Shown: positions 49,470 to 62,000 of the stretch, piece by piece
How the letters are laid out: each line of letters begins with the position of its first letter
Position numbering within the stretch: position 1 is the first letter of the stretch
NCBI GenBank assembly: GCA_012295275.1
Contig: CM022679.1
Span: 29,613,164-29,675,163 of the forward strand
Source of the DNA: Chrysomallon squamiferum
Taxonomy: Eukaryota > Mollusca > Gastropoda > Neomphalida > Peltospiridae
Length of the DNA stretch: 62,000 nucleotides
Direction of reading: 5' to 3'
Made by a program: the position numbers and the translations under genes
Notes under the pieces: generated by a model
Database searches by the model: none
Seen by the model: only the letters and a program-made list of their open reading frames with translations
Told to the model about the DNA's origin: nothing

Positions 49470-51530
49470 TTTTTATGACAAGGATTTTTATTTGATCAAA
49501 TTCTTTGCTAAATTTATTTTAGAACAATCATCTTTCATAGACCATTTATTTTTCACTATCACATAAAATTTAAATAGAATTATATCCATTTTGATGTAAT
49601 TTCAACAAACTTAAATTTATATTGTATAAAGTAATTAAATCAGTTGTTCAAAAGATATCTAAATTAACATTTAACACTCAACATTTTGTTAGAATTCCAT
49701 TGTAAAAAAAATATTAAAATATGAAAGAAAAAAAAAGCTTAGTTGAAAATACAATGTTCATCAAAGCACACATTTCTCTTATAATTTGGACTAAGATTAT
49801 ACATTCTTTCTTATTTTTTTTTATTTAAAAAAAAAAAAATTGTTTTTCTTGTTTTTTAATATAGATATAAAATTAAATTTGGTGGATTTTGCTAACAAAT
49901 TTCGTTGAAGATAAAAATGTCATTAAAAAAGAAATAATAATATTGTATATAAATAAATAAATGTACAAAACCTTGTTACATCTCCAAGCCTTTTATAATG
50001 AATGACAAGTGTGAGCTAATTTTCTACATCTCTTGTCAATTTTTATTTATTTATTTATTTGTTTATTTGTTTATTTTTGTTTTTCGTCATCCATATATTA
50101 GTTTTCATCTGTGTTATGCTGAGTACTTACACATTTTTTTACTGATTTTGTTTTCTCATCTGTACTATTTTGAGTGTGCATGTGTGTGATCCAAAGGTGT
50201 GTGTGTGTGTGTGTGTGTGCGCAAATCATGATGGTCTAGAAGTAACAGGAACATTTTGAAACCATGACTGCATTGTTTTAAAAACAAAACAAAAAACAAA
50301 TGTAATAATTGTTAAGTGACTAAATAAATGTTTGTACATTGTTTTTTGTTTAAATGTGAAAACTCTGGTTACTTCTAATTTTGCTAATTTTGCAATTTGT
50401 TGGTGCTTCTCATTCTTGTATGCTTACATTTTTTTTTTTTTTTTTTTTTGCTACAATAAAACCATGTGCAATACATTCTGATGTATGTACCTGATTCATA
50501 AAACCATCATCATTTATACTGCATCAATGTGGTCATATTGATTTATTATTATTATTATTTTTTTAAATCCTTGCATAAATATAGGAGCCATATTTGAATA
50601 CTGAGTGGAAATCTAGATGTTCTGTTAGAATTAATGTGTGTGTTTGGTAAAGCATGAATAACAAATGATTTTTTTTTTTTTTTTTTTTTTAAACTGTGGT
50701 TTAAGTGTATATTCTGAGTGATAGTAATGGTTTATAGACAAACAGAATTTGACCACTGGTCATTCTCTCTCTATACTGAAGCCAACAACACCTAGATTTT
50801 ATGTTAGAAGTCTGTGTAAGAAATTGTTAGGATCGCAATGTTGGCTGTAAACATCAGATTTTTATTATTTTTTTTGAATTTTTTGTTTTGTTTTTTTAGC
50901 TTGGAAGCAAATTAAGCAAAACTTATAAATTTTCTTTGCTCGACTTTTTATATAAAATGAAAAAAAGAAAAAAGTATAGGTGTTTAAAAGAATAAAATAA
51001 TATATCCATTGGTACAAGCATTCTTATTAGTTAAAAGAAAAATAAGTTGCCAATGGAAAACAAATTTTACTGCATTTCCAGTTAACTGGGTGACTTTTTC
51101 CAATGAAAGACATTTTCTTATTGTTGATATAATTGCCAATGGTACAAGTTTTCCTATTGGTTTATAAAATATGATTTTTTTTTTATGCATGAAGTTCTGC
51201 TATTGGCTGACGGTTAATATTTAGCATTATGTCTGTGAACTTTAATATGAAATTAAATCAAATTAAATAAGAATTCTTAAAATCAATATTAATTTTTTTT
51301 TTTTAATGTTTGGAAATAACTGCAATGTGTACATGAATATCTTACCTAATGAAAATGTGTCGGTGAATATAGTTCACCTTTATTTTGTGTGAGCTGTGTG
51401 TGAACGTAAGATAAGTTGTTGAATGGAATTTTTTAATTTAAATTTGTGTGAGATTATCCCTGCTGCTCTGTCCATCTTACTAGAGAGTCATACAGCCAGC
51501 CACCTGATCAATAAACTGTTCAATATACCA
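44707..51530 (+). other. probable long KCTD 3' UTR and downstream non-coding DNA
   Basis: There is no coding exon on either strand. Many AATAAA words occur. The one at 51510-51515 (AATAAACTG) is the last before sequence character changes. Simple repeats include (TA)n near 44770, (ATT)n at 46160-46190, (TA)n at 46984, (GT)n at 48471-48499, T-runs at 49439 and 50430, and (GT)n near 50200. Whether the transcript really spans 6.8 kb is inference. Confidence 0.35.
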
Positions 51531-52234
51531 GTGTTCTTGTTTCTCTTCCTTCACAAACTCTTACATACTGTTGTGGTAACCCACGTTATCAAATAAAAGC
51601 TGTTACCTCTCGTTAGAATAAGAAAGAAAAGGAAACAGGTGGTAAAATATTTGGATGCATCAAAAAAAAAAAAAAAATTTAACAAATTTTATTATTTTTA
51701 TTATTATTATTTATTTGTTTGTTTGTTTGTTTGTTTATTCCTTAACAGTTCTGAACTGAAATTTTATTATTAATATATATATTTTTTAACAGTTCCAAAA
51801 GGAAGATAACTGGTGTATGTTTAATATATACACATAGTTATATATGTAAATGATATTTTTGTTACAAGTAACCAATGAACTTTGACATTTATTTATTTAT
51901 GAGCTTGATAAAAACATACTAGAATTAGCAAAAACACTTTTTATTATTAATGATACTTTCACTGTCATTGAGAAAAAATCAAAAAAAAAAAAATCAAGAA
52001 AACAATTATTAACAAAAACTAACACACAGGAGGTCTAGGTCGTTGCCATGGATAGATATTAAATTTGCAGATAAACAGATAAACTGACATACACACATTA
52101 GTTTGAAATGCATAAAAAATCAATGAATTATATCCATATTATTCTTACTTTAGTTTAATTGTCTTTGCTACATGAAAACACAAATAAAATGCAAATTTCT
52201 GTATAAATAAAACAAGATACATACCTAAACAAGG

Positions 52235-52269
<35 letters not shown>

Positions 52270-55131
52270 CATAATAATAATAATAACTATAACAACAAAA
52301 CAACAACAATAATAATAAAAGAAAAAAACCCACAAAATGAAATACAAAAATTAGAAAAATATAAAACAATAACTGAATAAAAAAATAAAATAAATGTAGG
52401 AAAAAAATAAAAAGAGACATATAAATAAATCAAATTCTTTTTGATTATTCATGAATTTCCCCTCTGTTATGTACTGCATACCAAACAACAATTTATCAGT
52501 TAGTTTTTCTATGGAAGAATAGTGGTATTTAAAAAAAAAATCCAAAAAAAGAAAAGTAAAACAAAATAAATAAACGTATCTGAAAAAATTACTATCTTGC
52601 AAGTATAAAATACTTACTAATATTTAAACAGTCAAAACATGAACTACTACATAACAAGAATACTATAAAATAACAAAATATGTACAAGTAAAATACTAGA
52701 AAAGAAACAGGATTTTATGTCACTCACTGACTCAGTCTTTCAGTTTTGTGTCATGTCAACTCCATTCATTATTAACAAAATAATTTTAATTATCAGTTTC
52801 CAAGTATTCACATTATTTAGAATATTTTGCAGTTCTGACAATACTAACGTCAAACTCACATTTTTCCTCTTAGAAGCAAGATTATTTTAATATATATATA
52901 TATACCTTCTCACAGACAGTAGAGTGACCACTGCCTCTAATAATAGTTACACTGGGGAGACTTGATCATGGAACCAGTCAGACCTGGCAACAGTGCTGTA
53001 TCCATTATTGGATGATTTATATGAAAGTTAAAGGACTGAAGAACAATTTATAAACTTCAAATATATGTAGCACTAACACTTTGTGAAAAATTTCAAAATT
53101 CAAAAGGGATTATCACAAATATAATATAAAAAAATTGTAATAAAGATGTTCATTTCAGTACATCCATAAACAAGTTCCATTAAAAGAAAAGAAAACAAAA
53201 CAAAACAAAACAAAAATAAAAACAGGCTGTTCACACATTCTCTTTACACACAGACAGACAGATGTGTAACTGTGATAGGCTTAATAATAAAATAAAACTT
53301 TTAACAACAAACACAGCAATATGACTTTGATAAGCTATAATATAAAAATAAAAAAAAATTAAATAAAATGAATAATGATAACTGCTTTAAAGATCACTGT
53401 AATAATAAAACAAATCTTTTAAAATGTTTTAATACCGACAACACGAAGAAAGTTTTACATTTTTTTTTTTTTTTTTTGGAAACATCAGAACCAACCACAT
53501 TTCTAAAAATAAAAATATCTTCTATCTGAAAGTGAAATGTATTATACAAACAACAAATTTATTATTTTAATTAAACAATAATGAAAATAATAAAAATTTC
53601 TCCGTTATATGAACAACATGATTCAATTATGTTGTATATGTGGTAATACTGAATATTTTTACAAATCATAATTAAAAGAATTAAAAGTTATTGTATGCAG
53701 GATAGTTTTAAAAAGAGGATTGTCATAGTATTTGTAAAAATTGTTTGTGTGTCAAGAGTTTGGTTTATTAATTTTGGGTATTTTCGAAGAAATAAAAAAC
53801 AGCGAGATAAAAAATGGATTAAAAATTATTTTAAAAATAAATAAAGGGTCAATTTGTAATATATTCAAATCTCGATATTTTATAAAACATTTATCCACAA
53901 AAGATTAAATTAAATCAATAAATAAATAATAAAAAAGTATAAAAGAAAGAAAAGTGACTCTTAATTTTACTGAGGAAGTAATATATTCTATTTGAGTTAT
54001 TTAATGCATATATTATTTTTTATATTTCTTTGCTCTCCTTTATGTTAACCAACAACAAATGACTAATAAAATTTTAACACTTGTTAAGCTAAATAGTCAT
54101 TCTATTTTTATGATTATCAGTTTTAATTGTTTATGTTTTTGCACTTGTGATACATTTAACACATATGTTCACACTTATGTCCCTGAATTTTATGTTGTTA
54201 TATATATAAACAGTTATTTAAAATCTTGCTAGATACAGAAACATCTGATATGAACTAAACCCGAGATTGTCACAGAAATTACATCACAAATACTATTTTC
54301 ACTTTTTAATAACAGAAAATTAAAATAAATTACTAAAGAAATAATAATATATAAAATAAAATTGAAAAAAACAAATGAAAAAAAAAAAATAATAACAACA
54401 ATAATGAAATCACTAACTGAAAAGAAACCCAACCTGCTCACATAAAAATATCTTAAAATAACCATTACATCAAAAACTATGAATATCATACCAAACTGAC
54501 ACAAATTTCAGTATTGTATTAGTCTGAAGAATTCATAGTAACTTTAATAATGATACTATAATAATTAAGTCAGTATTAATTTTATACTAAACTAGACACT
54601 CACAAAATAAGAAAATTTACTTTATACTGTTAACTGTATTAAACCGTAATAACATTATCAATCTAACCATACTCATAACTTTATACATAACACAGGTAAT
54701 GAATATTCTATTACCCATTCTCCTTCTCTTTTTGTTTTATTATTATTATTATTACATGGAATCAACCTATAAGGGGGTGAGATTCGGTATGCACCTGTAT
54801 CTGTTATCAGGTAGTGAAATAACTGAATTATCACATGGCTAAATTTTCAATCTTCATTACTTGTTTAATATTTCAACTAATTTAATAATTATAATAACCA
54901 ATTACATCAACAAAAATGAATGACAATAATGACCATAATTTTATACAGTTCATCTCTATTTCGTGTGTCAAAGAGGCTAGTGCAGTAATGATAATAAAAA
55001 CACTGAAAGACTATTGCTATCAAACATGAATTAATTCAGTACATTGTCAACCTGTTTAAAGTATTAAATAGGTTAATGATGGTAACAACACAGAAAGACA
55101 ATTCATTTTACACTTTATCCAACATATATTA

Positions 55132-55185
<54 letters not shown>

Positions 55186-56574
55186 CATACTTTTCTAAGT
55201 TACTATTTCTATTTTAAACAGAAACTAATTTTAAAAACAGCAATAACCATACAGTTACATTCCTAATATTTCAAACTGATTATGAAACAAGAATTAATTT
55301 CATATCTAAAACAACCATTTTTTAAAATGCATTATTTCTGTTTTTAGAAGCTACTGTAATAACTATAATGATCATACTTACATTTTTACATGATCAAACA
55401 TGAATAAAATAATGAGAATGTTATCAGTATTCATAGCCTACATAAAACAACAGCTATTTTAATAAAAATGACCAGACTTTCTTAATTTTATTAAAAAATT
55501 AACTAATTTAATAACTGTAACAAACTTACATTCATAGTAATTTAATAGCTGTGATCACAAAACATTAAATACTGTATACATTTCAATATATTATATACAA
55601 TGGTTAATATCTATAAAAACTTTAATATTTTTAAATAAAATTTTCTTTTTTCTAAAATGAAACAATAAAAAATTATTTCTTTGTATTTTTTTATTTATTA
55701 TTATTTTATTATATATATATTCTTTTATTATTATTCTACTCTAAAGACTATTCAGTAACAATAATGTCTAGATCATTCTTTTTTCATTTTTATCTTTTAA
55801 CATTTCAGCGTTTTGAAAAGAAACTTGAAAAGTAATAATATACTGTTAAATTCTTAAAACATTTTTTTTATTCTACATTAAACATAATTTAGTAACATCC
55901 ATACTTTTTGTTAGCTCTGTATTTCACTGTTTCAAAAACAAGCTTGCCTGATAACAGTAAAAACTATACCAAGAATATTTAATACAACAATACAGAAAAA
56001 CAAAAGAAATAAGTTAATGACATGAAACCTCTTTCTTTTTCTTTTGTTTTTATTACACTATTAACTACCTTTTTTAAAATTATTCTACATTAAACATAAT
56101 TTAATAATAATGATGTTCATACTTTTTTGATAAAAAAAATCAACAATATTCATAATTGGTTTTTTTTTTTAAACTCTATTTCACTATTTTGAAAAGTAAC
56201 TAGCTCAGTAACAATAGTAACTCTATTATTACAATCTCAGTCACTTTTACATGATATAAAACATGAATTTACATCTTTTACGAGCAATTTTCTACACTCT
56301 GTTTCAATGTATTTAACAACATCCTCTTACAACTATATAAAAAACAACAACACATTCACACAATCTCTGTTAAACTCTCAAACATGAAATAATTAATAAA
56401 GACATCATCAAACATACTAATTAAGAAATAAATACTAATCAAAAAAAAAAAAAAAAAAAAGGAAAAAGATCATGCACCATTTACTTTAACACTAATATTT
56501 TATGTTTGGGTATGTATTTGCATAAATATTGTAATTGTCAATATATACATTTACATATACACATATGCATATAC

Positions 56575-56619
<45 letters not shown>

Positions 56620-57236
56620 TATATATACATACATACACCCACACACACTGATACACACATATATATTTGATATCTATATAATCACACACACACATCTATA
56701 CAGCTTATAAATTCAATGAAGATTCAAACTTTTTTGTACAAGGTTTGTTTTGCAAGTAATCTGTAAGATCCATCCAAGACTATGAAACAAAGTTTTAAAT
56801 GTGACCCTCTATGACAAAAAGCTACATACGGTGAAAAGGTTCAGTAATTTTATAATATCAATGAATTTAACGATGAAATTACTGCTTTTTTTTATATATT
56901 GACAGGTCTCATTCAAGAGTGGATCAGTCTGTCATTGTCAAAAATGTCATTTTATTTATTTATTATATTATTATTATTTTAATTATTACATTAAGATCAT
57001 AATTATTTTCAAAAAGAAAAAAACAAAAGTAAAAAAAAAAAGAACATTAACTACAGTTGCCTCATTTTAAGTTAAAAATGGTCTTAAATGCACAAATTAA
57101 GGGGTGGGGGAAGTAATAAGGAATACCATTACTTATGCCAGAATGTATAGAGGTTACTAATTTCACACTTAATGTACACTTTGTTGAAACAGGTCATATT
57201 TTTTTTTCTGTAAAAAATGATGGATGAATTTATACA

Positions 57237-57301
<65 letters not shown>

Positions 57302-57494
57302 GAAAAGAAAAGAAAAAGGTTAATAAAAATCTTTCAATATTTATATTTTATTTTACAAAGAAAACAACACACATACAAGTTAAATTGGCATAGATGACTG
57401 TTCATGTTAAAAGGGACCAAACGTCAGGTCTACTGGGAGTAACAGTGAAACTGCACCAACTGGCACACAACAGACATGGTTACAAGAAGAAAAG
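51531..57494. other. non-coding region between convergent KCTD and PDPK1
   Basis: Very AT-rich. (AAT)n tracts lie at 52237-52305 and 55134-55183, (CATA)/(TA) runs at 56575-56607, and (CATA)n(TA)n at 57235-57298. Related segments around 55860-55990 and 56080-56230 share the words TTCTACATTAAACATAATTT and TATTTCACT, which indicates a degenerate duplication. No gene recognised. Confidence 0.5.
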
Positions 57495-57500
57495 TTTATT
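57495..57500 (-). terminator. PDPK1: PDPK1 poly(A) signal candidate
   Basis: AATAAA on the minus strand, about 340 bases past the PDPK1 stop. Other AATAAA words lie further on, so a longer 3' UTR is possible. Confidence 0.35.
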
Positions 57501-57544
57501 AAATAACCACACAGACAGATCCATTCACTAAACAACACAAACAC

Positions 57545-57836
57545 ATGAACATCCAATCAAACTGACAACTTACTTCACTCACGACCAATCAGATTACTGC
57601 TTACTTTGTCAACTCACGACCAATCAAATCGCTGCTTATTTAATTCCTCATGACCAATGAAATTACTGCTTCTTTTGTTCAGTCATGACCAATCAAATCA
57701 GAGTTTCTTTTACACATGATGAATGAAATCATATTTTACTTTTTCACTAAATAACCAATGAAATCGACTCTTTATTATCACTCATGGCAAATCAATTCAC
57801 TACATTTTTTAATTTTTTTTGCAATATCCAATCAGG
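57545..57836. repeat. degenerate 33-35-bp tandem repeat in the PDPK1 3' UTR
   Basis: About nine copies of TCATGACCAATCAAATCACT followed by GCTTATTTTGT. They run to the stop codon of PDPK1, and the last copy abuts it. On the mRNA strand each unit carries GATTGGTCATGA. Confidence 0.85.
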
Positions 57837-57962
57837 TCAATCCTTCTTTCCATAATAGTGGTTCCACACTTCGTTGATCTTACACACCCATTCCTCGGAA
57901 CGTGATTCTGGATCTTCAAGATAGTATGTGCGATTTGGCTGAATGGAAATTAAAAAAGAGAA

Positions 57963-57996
<34 letters not shown>

Positions 57997-59427
57997 TTTT
58001 TAATCATGTTAAGAGATTAGAAAAAAAATAATTAATTTAATACTTATTTAATAGGGTATGTTATAAACAATGTAAAATGATTCAAATTGTAGAAAATAAA
58101 TGTATTACTTTAACAAATAAAAACTAAAATATTTTTTTAAAAATTATTTACCGTATGAATAAAGAAAATCTTAAAGTTTTTTGCTTCGGGCCTAAGATCC
58201 TTTGACCTGGAAAAGAACATTTAATACAATATTATTATTGTAAACAAAAGAAACAACTTAATGACATGAATCCTCTTTCCTTTTTGACTTTTTTTGAATA
58301 AAAATAAAATAAAATGCAAGACAAAAGATAAAAAATATAATTAACAGTTATATTTCTTCTTAACATTTAATTAATATTAATTATTTGTGATGTCGTGAAT
58401 TTACAGACAGAACATATTCGGTACATTTTGAGAAGAAAATTTTATTTATTTATTCATGGCAACCATTCTTTACTAACAATAAAGTACAGTAAATGTTGAA
58501 AATGAGTAGTTACCATGGTATTTGGCCTTTGAGGACTTTGTTTACGGGGTCCACGTAATACAGATGCGGTCCTTCGGTCAGTAGAAACATTCTACGTCTA
58601 GAAAACAAACCCTGAAAAGAAAAATATAACAAAACGTAACAAAAAATTGTAATGAGAGAGAAAAAAAATATATATAAATTAGAATTAGAATAATTAATAT
58701 AATTAAAAGAAAACAAACTCTGAAAAGAAAAAATATAACAAAAAATTGTAATGAGAGAGAAAAAAATATATATAAATTAGAATTAGAATAATCAATATAA
58801 TTAAAAGACATGGAATTCAAAATTAATTTTAAAAAAGTGATTAAAAAGAAGTGCATTATTTGGTTGGTGGTTATTTTCACTATCCAGTCAAATGACAGGT
58901 AATGAATTTAGCTAACAAAGAATTTTTAATGTAATTTAAATATTATAAAATTGTGTTTTGGTAATTTGAAACATCCATCGTTCAGTCATCAAATGGATAA
59001 CAAAAACTGAAACTTTTAAAAAAAAAATTAAAAAAAATTAAATAATTAAAAATATATAAAAATATTTTAAAATTCAAAAAAAAAAAGAAAAAAAAGATAT
59101 GAATAAATAAAATATATATATTATATACTTTTCTAAATTAAAATATTATCTGTAATTCGAATGGTTGATCTTTACTGGTACAACCAAGGTAACAAAATTT
59201 TTTTTTTTTTCATAACTCTTATTAATCAAATTATTTTACAAATTTGTGATTTATTGGTTAATCAGTATTTTCATTCAGGTAACACAATAAGTGAAAGAAG
59301 CAATACTCTCACCTTTCTCTTGTCTATCAGTCCCTGTTTCAGTACTAAATTACTCTCAACAAAACGATGATATGCGTTATTCTTAGCCTGCTCTTCCAGT
59401 TTCCTCCTTCTTTCATCTTCTGACATA
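57837..59427 (-). CDS. PDPK1: PDPK1 (3-phosphoinositide-dependent kinase 1), C-terminal PH domain, partial
   Basis: The kinase activates AKT, S6K, SGK and PKC by activation-loop phosphorylation, and its C-terminal PH domain binds PIP3 at the membrane. Four exons are seen on the minus strand: 59313-59427, 58514-58611, 58152-58206 and 57837-57938. They encode the last 122 residues in consistent phase. Landmarks are [79 protein letters not shown] and [10 protein letters not shown]. The basic residues of the phosphoinositide pocket (DKRKG...RRR) are kept. The first exon seen starts in phase 2, so the kinase domain and N-terminus lie beyond the right edge. Confidence 0.95.
57967..57993. repeat. 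(TA)n in the last PDPK1 intron
   Basis: TA dinucleotides next to the acceptor side of the last intron. Confidence 0.85.
58601..58808 (-). repeat. 108-bp duplication of a PDPK1 intron-exon junction
   Basis: GAAAACAAACCCTGAAAAG at 58601 (minus-strand acceptor CTTTTCAG plus the first exon bases) recurs at 58709 as GAAAACAAACTCTGAAAAG. The following intronic sequence, with AAAAATTGTAATGAGAGAG and ATAAATTAGAATTAGAATAA, is repeated too. The two copies are very similar. Confidence 0.92.
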
Positions 59428-60725
59428 CTGAAATAATAACAACAATAATAACAATAACAATAACAACAACAATAATAAAAAAATAATAACAGTAATAACA
59501 ATAATAATAATAATAATATAATAATAACAATATAATAATAACAATAAACAGTAATAACAATAAAAATAACATTAGCAATAATATTTATAAAAAATAACAA
59601 TAATAAAATAATAACATCAATAATAATAAATAATAATAAAAAATAATAATTAAAAAAAAAAATAAATAAGTAAAACTGATAAATGAGTAATATAAAATAA
59701 CTTATTAAATATTTAATAAATTGAAATAATAACCAAATAATGAATAAATCTAATAACATTTCAACATTTTATGATCAACAAATATAAAAATATAATTTTC
59801 TGTTGCTGTAATTACAACATATTAAATTAATAAATAAATAATCTAAAACAAAATATCACTGAATATTAATTTATTAACACCTCAGTATTTTATAATAAAA
59901 ATAAAAAAATCTCACAGATATAATATAATACCATTTAAATAATATTTTAATATTAAAATATCAAAAATTATTAAAGCAGTATTTTTGAAATTATTTTTCA
60001 GTTATAATTTAATAATAAATTCAGAATACAAAACAATGTATAGGTATCTTGTTTTTTTGAGTTTTTTGTTTGTTAATACATTTTTTTTAAAGTTAATGTA
60101 TTTTCATATTTTTTGTTCAATGTATTAATTTTTAATTAACCGAAATATACATTTATGCCATTTCAGCTTTCAGTATTTTTAAACATGTATTTGCAAACCT
60201 TTTAAATATATTTTATAAATTAATTATGAATTAATTTAATGTTTCATATTTTAAAACAAAACTGTTATACTTAAGATTTTTTTAAAGAGCAAATACAGTT
60301 AAACTATATATTCACTGGTTGAAAAAAAAAAAAAAAAAAAATCTATAGACAGTTATATTATATAGATTTCATAAAATTTAACAATATTTTTATCATTTTT
60401 TAAATAAATAAAATGTTCTACATTTAACTGCTATCCATAAACTGTACTTCTTGAACTGTTATACTTCAGATTATAGAGGTATAATTTTGAAACAAATACA
60501 ATTAAACTATATAGATTTAATACAGTATTGTCCCTGCCAATATTTAAAGTAAGTAAAATGTTCTTCATTTTAGTTATTTTATACCAAATCAGTAGCTCTT
60601 AAATAGGTTGTTACACACTGTGAATACTTGTATCATACATGTTAAACATGTGTCTCCAAGCAACCAAATAATTAATAACTTTTGTTTCACATTTTTGTGC
60701 TTAAAATAATTTAACTAATTAATTA

Positions 60726-60758
<33 letters not shown>

Positions 60759-62000
60759 GTTTTCTTGTAGGTATAAATTTATAACAAATAATAATAATAA
60801 AAAGTCTAAATAGTGTCAGTCTTTATTTATTTATTTTAAATTATTTTATTTTTATTTTAATATGGTTTAATTAAAGTGATTTAATCTCAAAGTATGTTAA
60901 AAAATATTAATTAAAGGATTTCACCAAACTGCTTCATTTATGCCAAAATGTTTTTTGTATGGGTAAATAAATTTACTCAGTAGAACAAAAATAGTTTATA
61001 TTTGCAATTTACTGGTGCAGGTCAAGAATTTTTGTAACTGTATTTATCAGAAGTGTGAGGCTTAAAAACATTTTGAGATGGCCTGTAAAAAATTAAATAA
61101 AAAAACAATAATAAATAAATAAAAACTAAATAATGTACTTGTAAAACTATCACGTATAATTCAACTTTTTATTCTGTAAGATAGTATTACAGAAAATTAT
61201 AAAATGTTTTATATTTTTTATTTTCTTACACTTTCACCTAAGAGTATACAAAAGGCTGAAAAATAGCCATCTATGTCTTAAAGAAATATTTAAAAAAAAC
61301 TTGGCTGAATTAACAACAGATGCTGATAACATTCTTCAGTGTCAGTATGATTTAACCCACATAAGTTATAAACCACACTCACAAATAACTGGAAGTATTA
61401 ATTTTTAATTTATTAACAGACTTAATACTTGAGTTATCTCAAAAAGTAGGTTGTACTGATTTGAAGATACTTAAAATGAGTCCTTCATTACATATTACTA
61501 AGCTACTGGCTGTTTGAACTAATTTATAATTATAAATATAAATAAAATACAAAGACATAATCCAGTGAAATCCTTATATTAATATCAATCATAAAGCGAG
61601 ACTGAAATTTTGTTTGTTTAAAAGAACATCATGGTCCCTGTATTGCAGAAATGCAATGATTTTTGTCTGTAAAAATGTTTTCAAATATAAGTAATATATA
61701 TATGTGTATATATATATATATATAATGTACTTATTAGTCATGCTGTTTTCATCTGGATTTTGTATCAATAATTTGTATAATGTGTGTCAGACAACATGTT
61801 CCAAAATCAATGGTATTCATTTTTTAATTCTAGAATTTCAGAATACTTGGAAATATTACATAATTTAAGCTTTATCTTTCTAATGTAAGACTCTGTACTT
61901 TAGAATGTTGAGATACAACCCAAACCAGAATCACAAACTTACCTTCTGTGTATATATATATCTAATAATTTAATAAACATTTACCATTTAATGATTTGGT
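59428..62000 (-). other. PDPK1: PDPK1 upstream intron (partial)
   Basis: Non-coding DNA running off the window. It opens with AATAAC/AAT-type simple repeats (about 59432-59660). I searched for the preceding PDPK1 exon and saw none. A consensus donor on the minus strand near 61938-61944 is not joined to recognisable coding sequence. Confidence 0.5.

Noticed and set aside
59271-59759. 162-codon minus-strand frame through AATAAC repeats into the PDPK1 exon
   Set aside because: Only the part from 59427 down to 59313 is exon. The hydrophobic stretch is translated microsatellite, and the rest runs through the intron donor.
61938-61960. Consensus donor AAG/GTAAGT on the minus strand as a further PDPK1 exon
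   Set aside because: The sequence before it is a TATA-rich run with no PDPK1-like residues.

Overview
This is nuclear DNA from an animal, most likely a mollusc or another lophotrochozoan. The support is the strongly AT-rich background, the many simple repeats, multi-exon genes with GT-AG introns, and proteins that look like invertebrate members of well-known animal families. The species cannot be named from the sequence. There is no bacterial operon, CRISPR array, insertion sequence or clear transposon.

Layout. 1-6780 is AT-rich non-coding DNA with microsatellites, perhaps in part the 3' UTR of a gene outside the window. 6781-12290 holds three apparently intact tRNA-Ile(UAU) genes, each with an intron, and one decayed copy. 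Between them lie a CRE-containing promoter with a probable two-exon microprotein gene (9303-9724) and an unresolved CpG-containing island (9900-10750) with a TATA box and an IRF-type element. 12512-35797 is TMF1 on the plus strand, a golgin coiled-coil protein that binds Rab6. 37544-39484 is ATP5PD on the minus strand (mitochondrial ATP synthase subunit d). A 248-bp shared promoter separates it from a KCTD2/5/17-family gene (plus strand, 39733-44706), which is followed by a possible very long 3' UTR. The window ends with the last four coding exons of PDPK1 (minus strand, 57837-59427), encoding the PH domain, and its upstream intron.

The genes do not form one pathway. The neighbourhood does look old: as I recall, human ATP5PD and KCTD2 are head-to-head neighbours, and KCTD5 lies near PDPK1 on another chromosome. 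ATP5PD-KCTD-PDPK1 here could therefore be the arrangement before vertebrate duplication.

The most unusual signal is a class of intronic tandem repeats whose unit contains the exon-intron junction itself. They occur at TMF1 exons 5, 6, 15 and 16, KCTD exon 6 and one PDPK1 exon, and they multiply splice donors or acceptors. In the same TMF1 gene, one exon carries an apparent one-base deletion, one conserved exon is absent beside a 39-bp repeat tract, and another seems cut into pieces by a 19-bp minisatellite. These three may be real lesions or assembly errors in repeat-rich DNA.
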